Shown piece by piece: positions 7,790 to 16,315 of a stretch of DNA of 64,000 nucleotides. The translations under genes were made by a program, and so were the position numbers. Location: positions 1 to 64,000 of the forward strand of contig NZ_JASKLR010000003.1 in NCBI RefSeq assembly GCF_030124325.1, in the 5' to 3' direction. Numbering within the stretch: position 1 is the stretch's first letter; every line of letters begins with the position of its first letter. This stretch comes from Sinorhizobium sp. 8-89. GTDB taxonomy: Bacteria; Pseudomonadota; Alphaproteobacteria; Rhizobiales; Rhizobiaceae. Below the pieces are notes generated by a model that saw nothing but the letters and a program-made list of their open reading frames with translations, ran no database searches and had not been told where the DNA came from.

Positions 7790-9418
7790 TCACATGGTCC
7801 AGTTGCTGGCACGGAAGTCCATTGCAAAGGCCGGAGCAGCCTTCCACTTCAGCGACGACTTCATGCCGGTGAAGACGGCGTTCTGGTGCAGGACCTGATA
7901 GACTGGGTCTTCGCGCTCGCAGATTTCGAGCATGCGGGCGAAGGCCTTCTTGCGCAGGGCCGGATCGGTGCTGGTCTCCAGAACGACCGACAGTTCGTTT
8001 GCCTCGGCATTGGTCCAGTCCTTCTTCTGCTGGACTTCGCTGTTCGGACCGAACTGGGCGACCATCGGCGTTACGGGGTCGTTGATATTGGCCGAAGCCG
8101 ACCAGTCGCGGACGCCCTTCACGCCGGACGGATCGTGGATCTGGCCCCAGTTTTCCTTCATTTCGATCTGGACGTTCAGGCCCACCTGTTTCCACATCTC
8201 CACCATGACCTGACCGTTGGCGGTCTGGTTGGTGTAGTAGTTGTTGAGCAGGCGGAAGGGGATCGGATCACCTTTGTATCCCGCCTGTTTCAGAAGGTCC
8301 TGGGCCAATTGCGGATTGTATTCGGGCGCTTTCCAGTCCTTGATGAACATGTCGCCATAGGATGAGAATTGGAGCCCGTCCGGAATCACGGTCTGGCCGG
8401 CCCAGAGCGCATCGACGATCGCCTGGCGGTCGATCGAATGCGTCATGGCGCGGCGCACGAGCGGATCCGCCAATACCGGATTCTGTACGTTGAAGACCGA
8501 AATGCGGTGGTTGAGAATGGTCGAACCCTGCACTTCGAAGCCCGAAGCGGCGCGAACGGCGCCGATCTGGTCCGGCGGTAGGTCGCAGGCAAAATCATAT
8601 TCGCCGGAGAGCAGACCGTTCACACGGGACGAAACTTCGGGAACTTCTACGAAGCGGATTTCTTCTAGCGGCGGGCGGCCACCCCAATATTCGTCGAAGG
8701 CAACCAGCGTCAGGGAAACGTCCGGCTTGTACTCGCCGACCATATAGGGGCCGGTCGTGACCGGCTTGCGGGCCCAATCGGCGTAGGTCGCAGCTTCGTC
8801 CCAAGCGCGGCGGTTTGCGATCTGGCTGCCGAATGCATAAAGGCGACCTTCGAGCGTGACGTCCGGCGTCGCATTGTGGAAGCGCACGGTATACTTGTCG
8901 ACGGCTTCCACGCCGGCGAGCGCCGGCCAGAGACGACGGCCGATGCCCGGAACGGAGGCAGGCAGTTCCTTCGCCGTCGTGGGCTTGTGTTCATCGGCGA
9001 AGATCGTCTTGCCGCCGGCGGGCTGGGTATCGCCGAAGAGGCGTTGGGCCGAGAAGCTGAAGACGACATCGTCGGAGGTCAGTTCGTCGCCATTGTGGAA
9101 CTTGACGCCCTGGCGCAGCTTGAGTTCAAGCGTCTTGTCGTCAATCCGCTTCCATTCGGTGGCGAGACCCGGCACCGGACCCTGGCTGCCCATCCAGTCG
9201 CGCAGGATCAGGCCTTCCCAGAAATTGGGGAAGAAAACGCGCTCGCCGACGTTCGACTGTTCGTTCCAGATGTCGAGGGTGTTGTTGTTGGTGATCTTCT
9301 GGACGGCGATCGTGACGGAAGGGCGCTTGCCCTGACTGAAGGCCATGCGCGGCATTATCAGGCTGCCGGCGGTGGCTCCCATTAGTCCAAGCGCGCTGCG
9401 TCGGGTGATTGAAAGCAT
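7790..9418 (-). CDS. periplasmic substrate-binding protein of peptide/opine ABC transporter (SBP_bac_5)
   Basis: A 542-residue binding protein of the large cluster-C type. The N-terminus MLSITRRSALGLMG has a twin-Arg-like motif followed by a hydrophobic core, indicating export. Family hallmarks include the early segment LDIWNEQ, the FHNGDELTSDDVVFSF motif and late helices with MVEMWKQVGLNVQIEMKE. AGGAGAG precedes the ATG by 7 bases. It is the second gene of the operon after the HAD phosphatase, with a 128-base gap. AccA, the agrocinopine-binding protein of Agrobacterium, belongs to this same class. The ligand here is inferred to be a phosphodiester because of the downstream phosphodiesterase. 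Confidence 0.92.
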   Translation of the reverse strand: MLSITRRSALGLMGATAGSLIMPRMAFSQGKRPSVTIAVQKITNNNTLDIWNEQSNVGERVFFPNFWEGLILRDWMGSQGPVPGLATEWKRIDDKTLELKLRQGVKFHNGDELTSDDVVFSFSAQRLFGDTQPAGGKTIFADEHKPTTAKELPASVPGIGRRLWPALAGVEAVDKYTVRFHNATPDVTLEGRLYAFGSQIANRRAWDEAATYADWARKPVTTGPYMVGEYKPDVSLTLVAFDEYWGGRPPLEEIRFVEVPEVSSRVNGLLSGEYDFACDLPPDQIGAVRAASGFEVQGSTILNHRISVFNVQNPVLADPLVRRAMTHSIDRQAIVDALWAGQTVIPDGLQFSSYGDMFIKDWKAPEYNPQLAQDLLKQAGYKGDPIPFRLLNNYYTNQTANGQVMVEMWKQVGLNVQIEMKENWGQIHDPSGVKGVRDWSASANINDPVTPMVAQFGPNSEVQQKKDWTNAEANELSVVLETSTDPALRKKAFARMLEICEREDPVYQVLHQNAVFTGMKSSLKWKAAPAFAMDFRASNWTM

Positions 9419-9546
9419 CTGGATCCTCTCCTTCTACAAGGGACAACTCAAAAAGCGCAGAAATCTGTCTTGTGCATTCCGGGTGTCGGCTTCTTGATAA
9501 TCCTGTGAATTTTCAGTGACATCGCTTGCATCCTCGAGGGCGCCAG

Positions 9547-10266
9547 TCATACCGGCGTTGGAATTTTCACCGCGCGCTCGGCCGGATGAACGGGTGCTGC
9601 GGAAAAGACGGTGCTCAAGGCCGCCGACAGTTCCGCGACGCCGGTGGCGACCAGTGTCGCGCCCGCCTCGGCGAGCACCGCGCTACGCCCCTCGCGAGGG
9701 TCGGTAGGGTCGATGAAGCCGATCGCGCTCATCCCGGCGGCGACGGCGCCGGCAATTCCGTGAGGGCTGTCGTCGATCACCAGGCACTTGTCTGGATCGA
9801 CGCCAAGAGTCTTGGCACACAGCAGGAAGAGATCGGGCGCAGGCTTGGCACGCGCGACCATGTCGGCGCTGAAGATGTTCGGGGCGAATTCATCCCAGAG
9901 ATCGAAGAGACCGAGACTGTTCTCCAACCGCTCCATAGTGCTGTTGGATGCGACACATTTCATATGCGGCAAGGAGCGGATAAGCTCTGCGATGCCCGGC
10001 ATCGGCGCCAGCGACCGGGCGAACTCGGCGTAGAGATTGTCCCGGGCATCCGCAAAAATACCGTCGGCGTCCTTGAGCCCCAGTTCCTGGATACAAATGC
10101 CCCTTGCATCCGCCTCCGAATAACCGGTGAACCGCTTGTGCACCTCGGCATGGGACAATGTTGCGCCAGCGCGCTGCAACGCCTTCCAAAAGACACGGCT
10201 TGCGACAGGTTCGCTGTCTATCAACACGCCGTCGCAATCGAAAATAAGCAGTTCTGGGGTCATCAT
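9547..10266 (-). CDS. HAD-superfamily sugar-phosphatase-like hydrolase
   Basis: A 239-residue cytosolic phosphatase of the beta-phosphoglucomutase-like HAD group. Motif I is FDCDGVLIDSEP (nucleophile Asp near residue 10), motif II is SNST, motif III Lys is in AKPAPDLFL, and motif IV is VIDDSPHG. The cap domain lies between motifs I and II. Two adjacent ATG codons exist (10266, 10263). It is the first gene of the minus-strand operon and divergent from the SorC-type regulator. I infer that it dephosphorylates the sugar phosphate released by the GDPD enzyme, but HAD substrate cannot be read from sequence. Confidence 0.85.
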   Translation of the reverse strand: MMTPELLIFDCDGVLIDSEPVASRVFWKALQRAGATLSHAEVHKRFTGYSEADARGICIQELGLKDADGIFADARDNLYAEFARSLAPMPGIAELIRSLPHMKCVASNSTMERLENSLGLFDLWDEFAPNIFSADMVARAKPAPDLFLLCAKTLGVDPDKCLVIDDSPHGIAGAVAAGMSAIGFIDPTDPREGRSAVLAEAGATLVATGVAELSAALSTVFSAAPVHPAERAVKIPTPV

Positions 10267-10470
10267 GATGCACGTGCCTGGTGGTGGTTATGCGGGCATG
10301 CTGGAATGCAGGAAGGCGAACTCCCGAAGAGTTTCGGATTGCCGTTTTCCAATTCGGTTGCTGACCGGCTCGCTCGGCGTGAGAATTGCCTTTGGCCGAG
10401 CGACCGTGTTGCGCTGCTTCTAGGTTACAATTGTTACGCCGATGTGACATTTGTTCAGGAGGAATTGAGC
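10267..10470. promoter_or_regulatory. divergent promoter region of the phosphodiester operon and its SorC-type regulator
   Basis: This 204-base region must hold both promoters. The stretch 10430-10455 contains an 8-bp palindrome ACAATTGT inside GGTTACAATTGTTACG, followed by TGACATTTGTTCA directly before the regulator's AGGAGG. These are reasonable operator candidates for the SorC protein. No confident -35/-10 pair could be assigned. Confidence 0.4.
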
Positions 10471-11427
10471 TTGGACATCCAGGAACTGATGGTGAAGGCG
10501 TCGTGGCTCTACCACGTGGAAGGTCTCACGCAGGCAGAGATCGGCGAACGGATGAATCTCACGCGGCGTCGGGTGAATGAGCTGCTCGCCGCCGCGTTGC
10601 ACAAGGGCATCGTGCGGGTCAACTTCAATTCCCCGCTTGCGGAGAGTATCGAACTGGAAGCGCAGCTATGCAGGCGCTTCGGCCTCCAGGAAGCTGTGGT
10701 CGTGCCCACGCCCTTGGATTCCGGCCAGATGCATGCCGTGCTCGGCCGTGCCGCCGCCGCTTTCCTCGATCGCCTGATCCACGTCCGCAAACCAGGCGCC
10801 ATCGGTGTGGGCTGGGGCGCGACATTGCGTGAGACGGTGCAGCATCTGACGGCGAGGAACGAGCCGCATATCGAAGTCTGCTCCATGATGGGTGGGCTGA
10901 CGCGCGGTTCTGAAATCAACACCTTCGAGATCGTGCGTAGCTTCGCTGCGGTTCTCAATGCCAAGTGCCACTATTTCGCGGCACCGATCTATGCGAGCAG
11001 CGAGCAATCGCGCGACGTCATCGTTGCGCAGCCGGTGTTTCAGGAACTGCTTCGGGAAAGTTCAAACGTCGATATGTCCTTCCTGAGCGTCGGCGATGTC
11101 ACCGACCAGTCCCTGCAAGTCCGCTACGGACTGCCGCTGCAAAGCGACATACGGGAGCTTGTTGCGACCGGTGCCGTGGGCGATTTGCTCGGGCACTACC
11201 TCGATGCCGAAGGGAGACCTGTCGATCATCCGCTCAATCGCCAGGTCATCTCGCCAGAGCTTGCGGACTATCTCGGCATTCCCTGCCGCATAATCGCGTC
11301 GGGTGGATCCCATAAGCGCGCCATTCTCTTGGCCACGATAAAGGCACGTTTGGCAACCGCGCTCGTTACGGACTCCGATAGCGCCCGTTGGCTGCTCTTG
11401 CAGTCCCCGGCGGAGGCCGGCCGTTGA
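10471..11427 (+). CDS. SorC/DeoR-type sugar-phosphate-sensing transcriptional regulator
   Basis: A 318-residue regulator. The N-terminal helix-turn-helix (about 10-50) carries LTQAEIGERMNLTRRRVNELL, and the rest is the sugar-phosphate isomerase-like effector domain with GVGWGATLRE and GDVTDQ segments, as in SorC family proteins that sense phosphorylated sugars. The start is a TTG at 10471 with AGGAGG at an 8-base spacing; the long in-frame extension upstream runs through the divergent HAD gene and is not credible. Its position facing the operon and its effector class support control of that operon by a sugar phosphate. This is inference. Confidence 0.88.
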   Translation: MDIQELMVKASWLYHVEGLTQAEIGERMNLTRRRVNELLAAALHKGIVRVNFNSPLAESIELEAQLCRRFGLQEAVVVPTPLDSGQMHAVLGRAAAAFLDRLIHVRKPGAIGVGWGATLRETVQHLTARNEPHIEVCSMMGGLTRGSEINTFEIVRSFAAVLNAKCHYFAAPIYASSEQSRDVIVAQPVFQELLRESSNVDMSFLSVGDVTDQSLQVRYGLPLQSDIRELVATGAVGDLLGHYLDAEGRPVDHPLNRQVISPELADYLGIPCRIIASGGSHKRAILLATIKARLATALVTDSDSARWLLLQSPAEAGR

Positions 11428-11577
11428 TCAGCCGCGCTGGCCGAGATCGATCAATTGCTAACCCATTTGAGGACGAGGTCTGTCGCTCAACGGGATTGCA
11501 ATAAACTGGTTTCACATCGACGTGAGCTTCGGTGTCAGCGTGATGATTTCCTCGAGCATCCACCCTAGGGTGCGTCG

Positions 11578-12585
11578 ATGATCAAGCTGGTTGCTGCATT
11601 TCTGTCGTTCCTGGCATTCCTGCCCTTTGCGATCGCGCAGGAGGTCCCCTCCGTGCCTTCGCTGCTCGATGGCCTTGCTGCCCGCGACGATCTGAATGCA
11701 TTGAAAACCGTCGTCATTGCCCGCGACGGCGAGGTCGTCGCGGAACGCGGCTATCGCGGTCATACGCCTCGGGAATCGACCAATATCAAGTCGGCATCGA
11801 AGGCTATCGTGTCTGCGCTTGTCGGCATTGCGATCGACAAAGGTCTGCTCGAAGGGCCGGATCAGAAGATCGCGCCGATCCTGAAAAGCGAGCTACCGGC
11901 TTCACCGGACCCGCGAATCAACGACATCACGATCGGCAACCTGCTTTCGATGCAAGCGGGACTTGGACGGATGTCGGGGCCGAACTATGGACGCTGGGTC
12001 TCCAGCCGCAATTGGGTTCGTTTTGCACTCGCGCAGCCATTCGACGACGAGCCGGGAGGGCGGATGCTTTACTCGACGGCCTCTACCCATCTCCTTTCGG
12101 CGATCCTGACGAAAGTCGGCGGCAAATCTACCCTGGCGCTCGCGCGCGAGTGGCTAGGGCCGGTCGAAGGCTTCCGGATCGGAGCCTGGGAGCGCGATCC
12201 GCAGGGCATCTATCTCGGCGGCAACCAGATGGCGATGAGCGCCCACTCGCTGCTTGCGTTCGGAGAACTTTACCGCAATCGCGGCAGGACGGCGGAGGGC
12301 CGGCAGATCGTTCCGGAAGATTGGATCGATTCCTCATGGCAGGCGCGCACCAACTCCCGTTTCTCAGGCGATGCCTATGGCTACGGTTGGTTCGGACGGC
12401 AGATCGGCGGCGAGGACGTGTATTTCGCCTGGGGATATGGTGGCCAGATGCTCTATATCGTGCCGTCGCTGCAGCTCACCGTCGTGATGACCTCGGAGGA
12501 GAGCGGGCCGTCGGCGCGCAATGGCTATCGTGACGCACTGCATGGTGTCATGGCCGATATCGTAAGAACGGTTCGCGCATCCTGA
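11578..12585 (+). CDS. exported serine hydrolase, beta-lactamase/esterase family
   Basis: A 335-residue class-C beta-lactamase-related hydrolase. Residues 1-20 form a signal peptide ending AIAQ. The active-site SxxK motif is SASK in NIKSASKAIV, the Tyr motif is YSTAS in GRMLYSTAS, and a late FAWGYGGQ corresponds to the third active-site region. This branch includes esterases and 6-aminohexanoate-dimer hydrolases as well as lactamases, so antibiotic resistance should not be assumed. The ATG is preceded by a weak TAGGGTG site at 7 bases. It stands alone between the SorC gene and the convergent oxidase operon. Confidence 0.85.
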   Translation: MIKLVAAFLSFLAFLPFAIAQEVPSVPSLLDGLAARDDLNALKTVVIARDGEVVAERGYRGHTPRESTNIKSASKAIVSALVGIAIDKGLLEGPDQKIAPILKSELPASPDPRINDITIGNLLSMQAGLGRMSGPNYGRWVSSRNWVRFALAQPFDDEPGGRMLYSTASTHLLSAILTKVGGKSTLALAREWLGPVEGFRIGAWERDPQGIYLGGNQMAMSAHSLLAFGELYRNRGRTAEGRQIVPEDWIDSSWQARTNSRFSGDAYGYGWFGRQIGGEDVYFAWGYGGQMLYIVPSLQLTVVMTSEESGPSARNGYRDALHGVMADIVRTVRAS

Positions 12586-12619
12586 AGGTGAGCCCACCAC
12601 AAGAATGGCATCCGCGCCT

Positions 12620-12958
12620 TCACTGTCCCGCGCCGAAGAACGCGAGTCGGGTGAAGAGCACGTAGTTCGATTCCGACACCATCAGGGCCACGAAAACCAA
12701 TACGAGGAGGGGCGGCAGCAGGATCGCATAGGTCAGCGCGAGGCGCTCCCAAGCCATGTGCATGAACACAGCGACGATGAGACCAGCCTTAAGCATCATG
12801 AAGATCAGGATCAGCGACCAGCGCAGATAGCCCTCAAGGCCGAGGTAGTCCACCATGTAGGAAAAAGCGCTGAGGACGAACAACAGTCCCCAGACCAGAA
12901 GATAAAGCTTGATCGGGTGGTGCTGCTGCTGCTCGGCATGCGCCTCTACCGTAGCCAT
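12620..12958 (-). CDS. cytochrome c oxidase subunit IV family protein
   Basis: A 112-residue protein with three predicted membrane helices (about 18-40, 45-68, 78-100), starting MATVEAHAEQQQHH. It contains MMLKAGLIVAVFMHM, typical of the prokaryotic COX4/CyoD-like small subunit. GAGGAGGG lies 5 bases before the ATG. It is the last gene of the oxidase operon, 10 bases after a subunit III gene. In related heme-copper oxidases this subunit helps CuB insertion and stability and is not catalytic. Confidence 0.85.
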   Translation of the reverse strand: MATVEAHAEQQQHHPIKLYLLVWGLLFVLSAFSYMVDYLGLEGYLRWSLILIFMMLKAGLIVAVFMHMAWERLALTYAILLPPLLVLVFVALMVSESNYVLFTRLAFFGAGQ

Positions 12959-12968
12959 GATGCCCTCC

Positions 12969-13691
12969 TCACCAGAGATAGAAGAATGCAAAGATGAAGA
13001 CCCAGACCAAATCGACGAAGTGCCAGTAGAGGCCGGTGATCTCGACGATCTCGTAGTGACCCTTGCGGCTGGTGAAGAAACCGCGCCGCTCCGTATCGAA
13101 ATCGCCGCGCCAGACCTTGCGGGCGATGATCAGCAGGAAAATCACGCCGAACGTGACGTGGGTGCCGTGAAAGCCGGTGATCATGAAGAAGGTCGAGCCG
13201 AACTGCGCCGCTCCCCAGGGATTGCCCCAGGGCCGCACGCCTTCGGCAATGAGCTTCGACCATTCGAAGGCCTGCATCCCGACGAAAGTTGCGCCGAACA
13301 GCGCGGTCAGAAGCATCAAAGCGGCCGTCTTGCGGCGGTCGCGGCGGTAACCGTAATTGACGGCCATCGCCATGGTGCCGCTGCTGGAGATGAGCACGAA
13401 CGTCATGATCGCGATTAGGATCAGCGGCACATGGACGCCGCCGATCTCCAGCGCGAAGACCTCGCTCGGGTTCGGCCAGGGCACGGTTGTCGACATGCGC
13501 GCCGACATGTAGGCGATCAGGAAGCAGCCGAAAACGAACGTATCGCTCAGGAGAAAGATCCACATCATGGCCTTTCCCCAGGAGACGTTCTTGAATGCCC
13601 GCTGGTCCGAGGCCCAGTCGGAGGCAAAGCCGGCGAGGCCGGACGAGCGGGGCAGCGGTTCCAAGGCAGACGGCTTTAGCGGAGCAGACAT
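12969..13691 (-). CDS. cytochrome c oxidase subunit III family protein (first of two)
   Basis: A 240-residue integral membrane protein of the COX3 family. It has a soluble N-terminus of about 40 residues, then SDTFVFGCFLIAYMSAR, GMQAFEWSKLI, FMITGFHGTHVTFG and a terminal GLYWHFVDLVWVFIF helix, all COX3 landmarks. AGGAACG lies 5 bases before the ATG. It lies 10 bases from its neighbours on both sides. A second COX3-like gene follows in the upstream direction. Bradyrhizobium coxMNOP also has two subunit III-related genes (coxO, coxP); I do not assign which is which. Confidence 0.87.
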   Translation of the reverse strand: MSAPLKPSALEPLPRSSGLAGFASDWASDQRAFKNVSWGKAMMWIFLLSDTFVFGCFLIAYMSARMSTTVPWPNPSEVFALEIGGVHVPLILIAIMTFVLISSSGTMAMAVNYGYRRDRRKTAALMLLTALFGATFVGMQAFEWSKLIAEGVRPWGNPWGAAQFGSTFFMITGFHGTHVTFGVIFLLIIARKVWRGDFDTERRGFFTSRKGHYEIVEITGLYWHFVDLVWVFIFAFFYLW

Positions 13692-13701
13692 GTCAGCGTT
13701 C

Positions 13702-14400
13702 CTATGTCAGCAATTGACGGCAGAGGTCGACGACGTCGTTGGCCCAACCGGAAAAGAGGGCGAAGAGAACCACCCAGACGGCCAGCATGAAATGCCAATA
13801 CGTGGCGCAGAGCCCGATCGCGAGACGCGTCCGCCGGTCGATCGGCGCGTCCCATGTGCGCAGCGTGACGCGCCCCAGCGCCGCAAGACCGCCGACGATG
13901 TGCAGGCCGTGCATTCCGGTGATCATGTAGAAAAAGCTGTTGGCGGGGTTGCCGCTCAAGAGATAGCCGGCGGAAGAAAGCGCTCGCCAGGCGAAAAGCT
14001 GTCCGACGAGGAAGGCGAGGCCAGCGGCGAGCGCGACGAGCAGGCTGGTCCGTGCCGCCTCGTCATTCCGGCGCTCGGCTTCGACCTTTGCCCAATGCAG
14101 TGTCACGCTGCTCACGACGAGAACGCCGGTATTGATCCACAGGAAGCGCGGCAGCGGCATTGGCGACCAGTCGGACGAGGCCATGCGCATGAAGTAGGCG
14201 CTGATGAAAAGCGTGAAGAGCGCGCCGACAACGGCGAGAAACACGCCGAGACCGATCTTGGCGGCCGGCACCGGCTCGATGCCACGGTGGTCGTGCGTGT
14301 GCCCAACTTCCAGCCACGGTTTCGAGGCCAGTCGCTGCTGTGCCAGCCACCAGGCGATGATGACGGCGATGACCGCCAGGAAGACCATCACGACCGTCAT
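13702..14400 (-). CDS. cytochrome c oxidase subunit III family protein (second of two)
   Basis: A 232-residue COX3-like membrane protein. An N-terminal helix (MTVVMVFLAVIAVIIAWW) is followed by a His-rich loop with HTHDHRG, then FISAYFMRM, FFYMITGMHGLHIVGG and ATYWHFMLAVWVVLF. Its start overlaps the subunit I stop by four bases (ATGA), so translation is coupled. It is shorter and more divergent than the other subunit III here. Together they may be two specialised copies or a heteromeric arrangement as in coxMNOP-type oxidases. Confidence 0.82.
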   Translation of the reverse strand: MTVVMVFLAVIAVIIAWWLAQQRLASKPWLEVGHTHDHRGIEPVPAAKIGLGVFLAVVGALFTLFISAYFMRMASSDWSPMPLPRFLWINTGVLVVSSVTLHWAKVEAERRNDEAARTSLLVALAAGLAFLVGQLFAWRALSSAGYLLSGNPANSFFYMITGMHGLHIVGGLAALGRVTLRTWDAPIDRRTRLAIGLCATYWHFMLAVWVVLFALFSGWANDVVDLCRQLLT

Positions 14401-16178
14401 GAAGCGGCCTCATGGGACATGCGTCCGGGTGCCGGCTGGTTCTGTGGAATGAAGTCCTCGGGCGCGCCCGGGACGCTATAGTCGTAGGCCCAGCGATAGA
14501 CGACCGGCAGTTCCTTGCCCCAGTTGCCGTGGGGCGGCGGCGTTTCGGGTGTTTGCCATTCGAGAGTCGTTGCGCGCCAGGGATTACCGCCGGCCTCTCT
14601 GCCGTGGCGCAGGCTCCAGACCAGGTTGAAGAGAAAGACGATCTGGGCGGCGCCGACGATGAGCGCTGCGACGCTGATGAACGCGTTGAGGCTGTGAACG
14701 GAGTCCGTCACGAACGACGCATCGCCAAGCTCGTGGTACCGCCGCGGCACGCCAACAAGGCCGAGATAGTGCATCGGGAAGAAGATCGCATAGGCACCAA
14801 GGAAGGTGACCCAGAAATGCAACTGACCGAGCGCCTCGTTGAGCATGCGTCCGGTAACCTTGGGATACCAATGGTAGATCGCACCGAAGATGACGAGAAT
14901 CGGCGCAACACCCATCACCATGTGGAAATGCGCCACCACGAACATGGTGTCGGATAGCGGCACATCGACGACGACATTGCCGAGGAAGAGGCCGGTCAGC
15001 CCACCATTGACGAACGTGACGATGAAGGCGAGCGCGAAAAGCATCGGCAATGTCAGGTGAATGTCGCCGCGCCAAAGCGTCAACACCCAATTGTAGACCT
15101 TGATTGCTGTCGGCACGGCGATGATCAGGGTCGTGGTCGCGAAGAAGAAACCGAAATACGGGTTCATGCCGCTGACGTACATATGGTGCGCCCAGACCAC
15201 AAAGGAGAGCGCGCCGATGATGACGATCGCCCAGACCATCATCCGGTAGCCGAAGATGTTCTTGCGGGCATGGGTGCTGATAAGATCGGAAACGATGCCG
15301 AACGCGGGCAGGGCGACGATATAGACTTCCGGATGGCCGAAGAACCAGAAGAGGTGCTGGAACAGGATCGGACTGCCGCCGCCATATTCCAACTGCTCTC
15401 CCATCTCGGCGATCGCCGGCATGAAGAAGCTCGTACCGAGCAGGCGGTCGAAGAGCATCATGACGCAGGCGACGAACAGTGCCGGGAAGGCGAGAAGCGC
15501 CATGACCGTGGCGGTGATGATGCCCCAGACCGTCAGCGGCATGCGCATCAGCGTCATGCCACGGGCCCGGCCCTGCAGGACGGTGACGACATAATTGAGG
15601 CCGCCCATCGTGAAGCCGATGATGAAGATGATCAGCGAAGAGAGCATGAGGATGATGCCCCAGTCCCTGCCGCCCGGTGTATTGGAGAGAATCGCCTGCG
15701 GCGGATAGAGCGTCCAGCCTGCCCCGGTCGGTCCGCCGGGCGCGAAGAAGCTTGCGGCCAGCACCAGCACCGCGAGCAGATAGATCCAGTAGCTCAGCAT
15801 GTTCGCGTAGGGAAAGACCATGTCGCGAGCGCCGACCATCAGCGGAATGAGATAGTTGCCGAAGCCGCCGAGGAAGAGCGCGGTAAGCAGATAGATGACC
15901 ATGATCATTCCATGCATGGTGATGAACTGGTAGTAGCGTTCCGCATCGATCAGTTCGAAGGTGCCGGGAAAGCCGAGTTGCAGGCGGATCAACCAGGAGA
16001 GCACCAGCGCGACCATGCCGATGGCGATTGCCGTCGTCGAGTATTGGATGGCGATGATCTTCGCGTCCTGGCTGAAAACGTATCGGGTCCACCAGCTGTG
16101 CGGATGATAAAGTTCAACATCCTCGACTTCGGCGGGCGGGACCGCCTCGCCAATACCTGACCGGACGTCGACCATCAT
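14397..16178 (-). CDS. coxN: cytochrome c oxidase subunit I, CoxN type
   Basis: A 593-residue heme-copper oxidase subunit I, the catalytic O2-reducing and proton-pumping subunit. Ligand motifs are visible: the low-spin heme His in ITMHGMIMV, the CuB His with the cross-linked Tyr in FGHPEVYIVAL, the CuB His pair in WAHHMYVSG, and the heme His residues in VVAHFHMVMG. Twelve or more helices are expected. GGGAGG precedes the ATG. The overlap with the downstream subunit III gene is ATGA. A RIME lies between it and the subunit II gene upstream. No heme A synthesis or CuB assembly genes are in this cluster, so it depends on factors encoded elsewhere. Confidence 0.95.
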   Translation of the reverse strand: MMVDVRSGIGEAVPPAEVEDVELYHPHSWWTRYVFSQDAKIIAIQYSTTAIAIGMVALVLSWLIRLQLGFPGTFELIDAERYYQFITMHGMIMVIYLLTALFLGGFGNYLIPLMVGARDMVFPYANMLSYWIYLLAVLVLAASFFAPGGPTGAGWTLYPPQAILSNTPGGRDWGIILMLSSLIIFIIGFTMGGLNYVVTVLQGRARGMTLMRMPLTVWGIITATVMALLAFPALFVACVMMLFDRLLGTSFFMPAIAEMGEQLEYGGGSPILFQHLFWFFGHPEVYIVALPAFGIVSDLISTHARKNIFGYRMMVWAIVIIGALSFVVWAHHMYVSGMNPYFGFFFATTTLIIAVPTAIKVYNWVLTLWRGDIHLTLPMLFALAFIVTFVNGGLTGLFLGNVVVDVPLSDTMFVVAHFHMVMGVAPILVIFGAIYHWYPKVTGRMLNEALGQLHFWVTFLGAYAIFFPMHYLGLVGVPRRYHELGDASFVTDSVHSLNAFISVAALIVGAAQIVFLFNLVWSLRHGREAGGNPWRATTLEWQTPETPPPHGNWGKELPVVYRWAYDYSVPGAPEDFIPQNQPAPGRMSHEAAS

Positions 16179-16193
16179 GTTCCTCCCCGTTCG

Positions 16194-16302
16194 CTACCGC
16201 ATGTTTCCTCAGATCGGAGCCGATTCAGGGGCAAAAACATGCAGTAATTCAAAGTGCTACGGCGACCCTGTGCGTCCGATGAAGACGCCCGGCGCCGTAG
16301 TG
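16194..16302 (+). repeat. RIME-like repeat, copy 2, between oxidase subunit II and I genes
   Basis: It begins CTACCGCATG, passes through AACATGCAGTAATTCAAAGTGCTACGGCG and ends GGCGCCGTAG. It occupies almost the whole 137-base gap inside the oxidase operon, so its RNA hairpins will be in the cox mRNA between the subunit II and subunit I genes. Confidence 0.85.
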
Positions 16303-16315
16303 TTCCTGGCGCCTC

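Noticed and set aside
9526-10470. Long N-terminal extension of the SorC regulator
   Set aside because: The extension is antisense to the HAD gene; the TTG at 10471 has AGGAGG at ideal spacing and starts the helix-turn-helix.
11578-12585. Beta-lactam resistance gene
   Set aside because: The SxxK and Tyr motifs fit the broad serine hydrolase family but not a specific resistance lactamase; esterase-like function is at least as likely.
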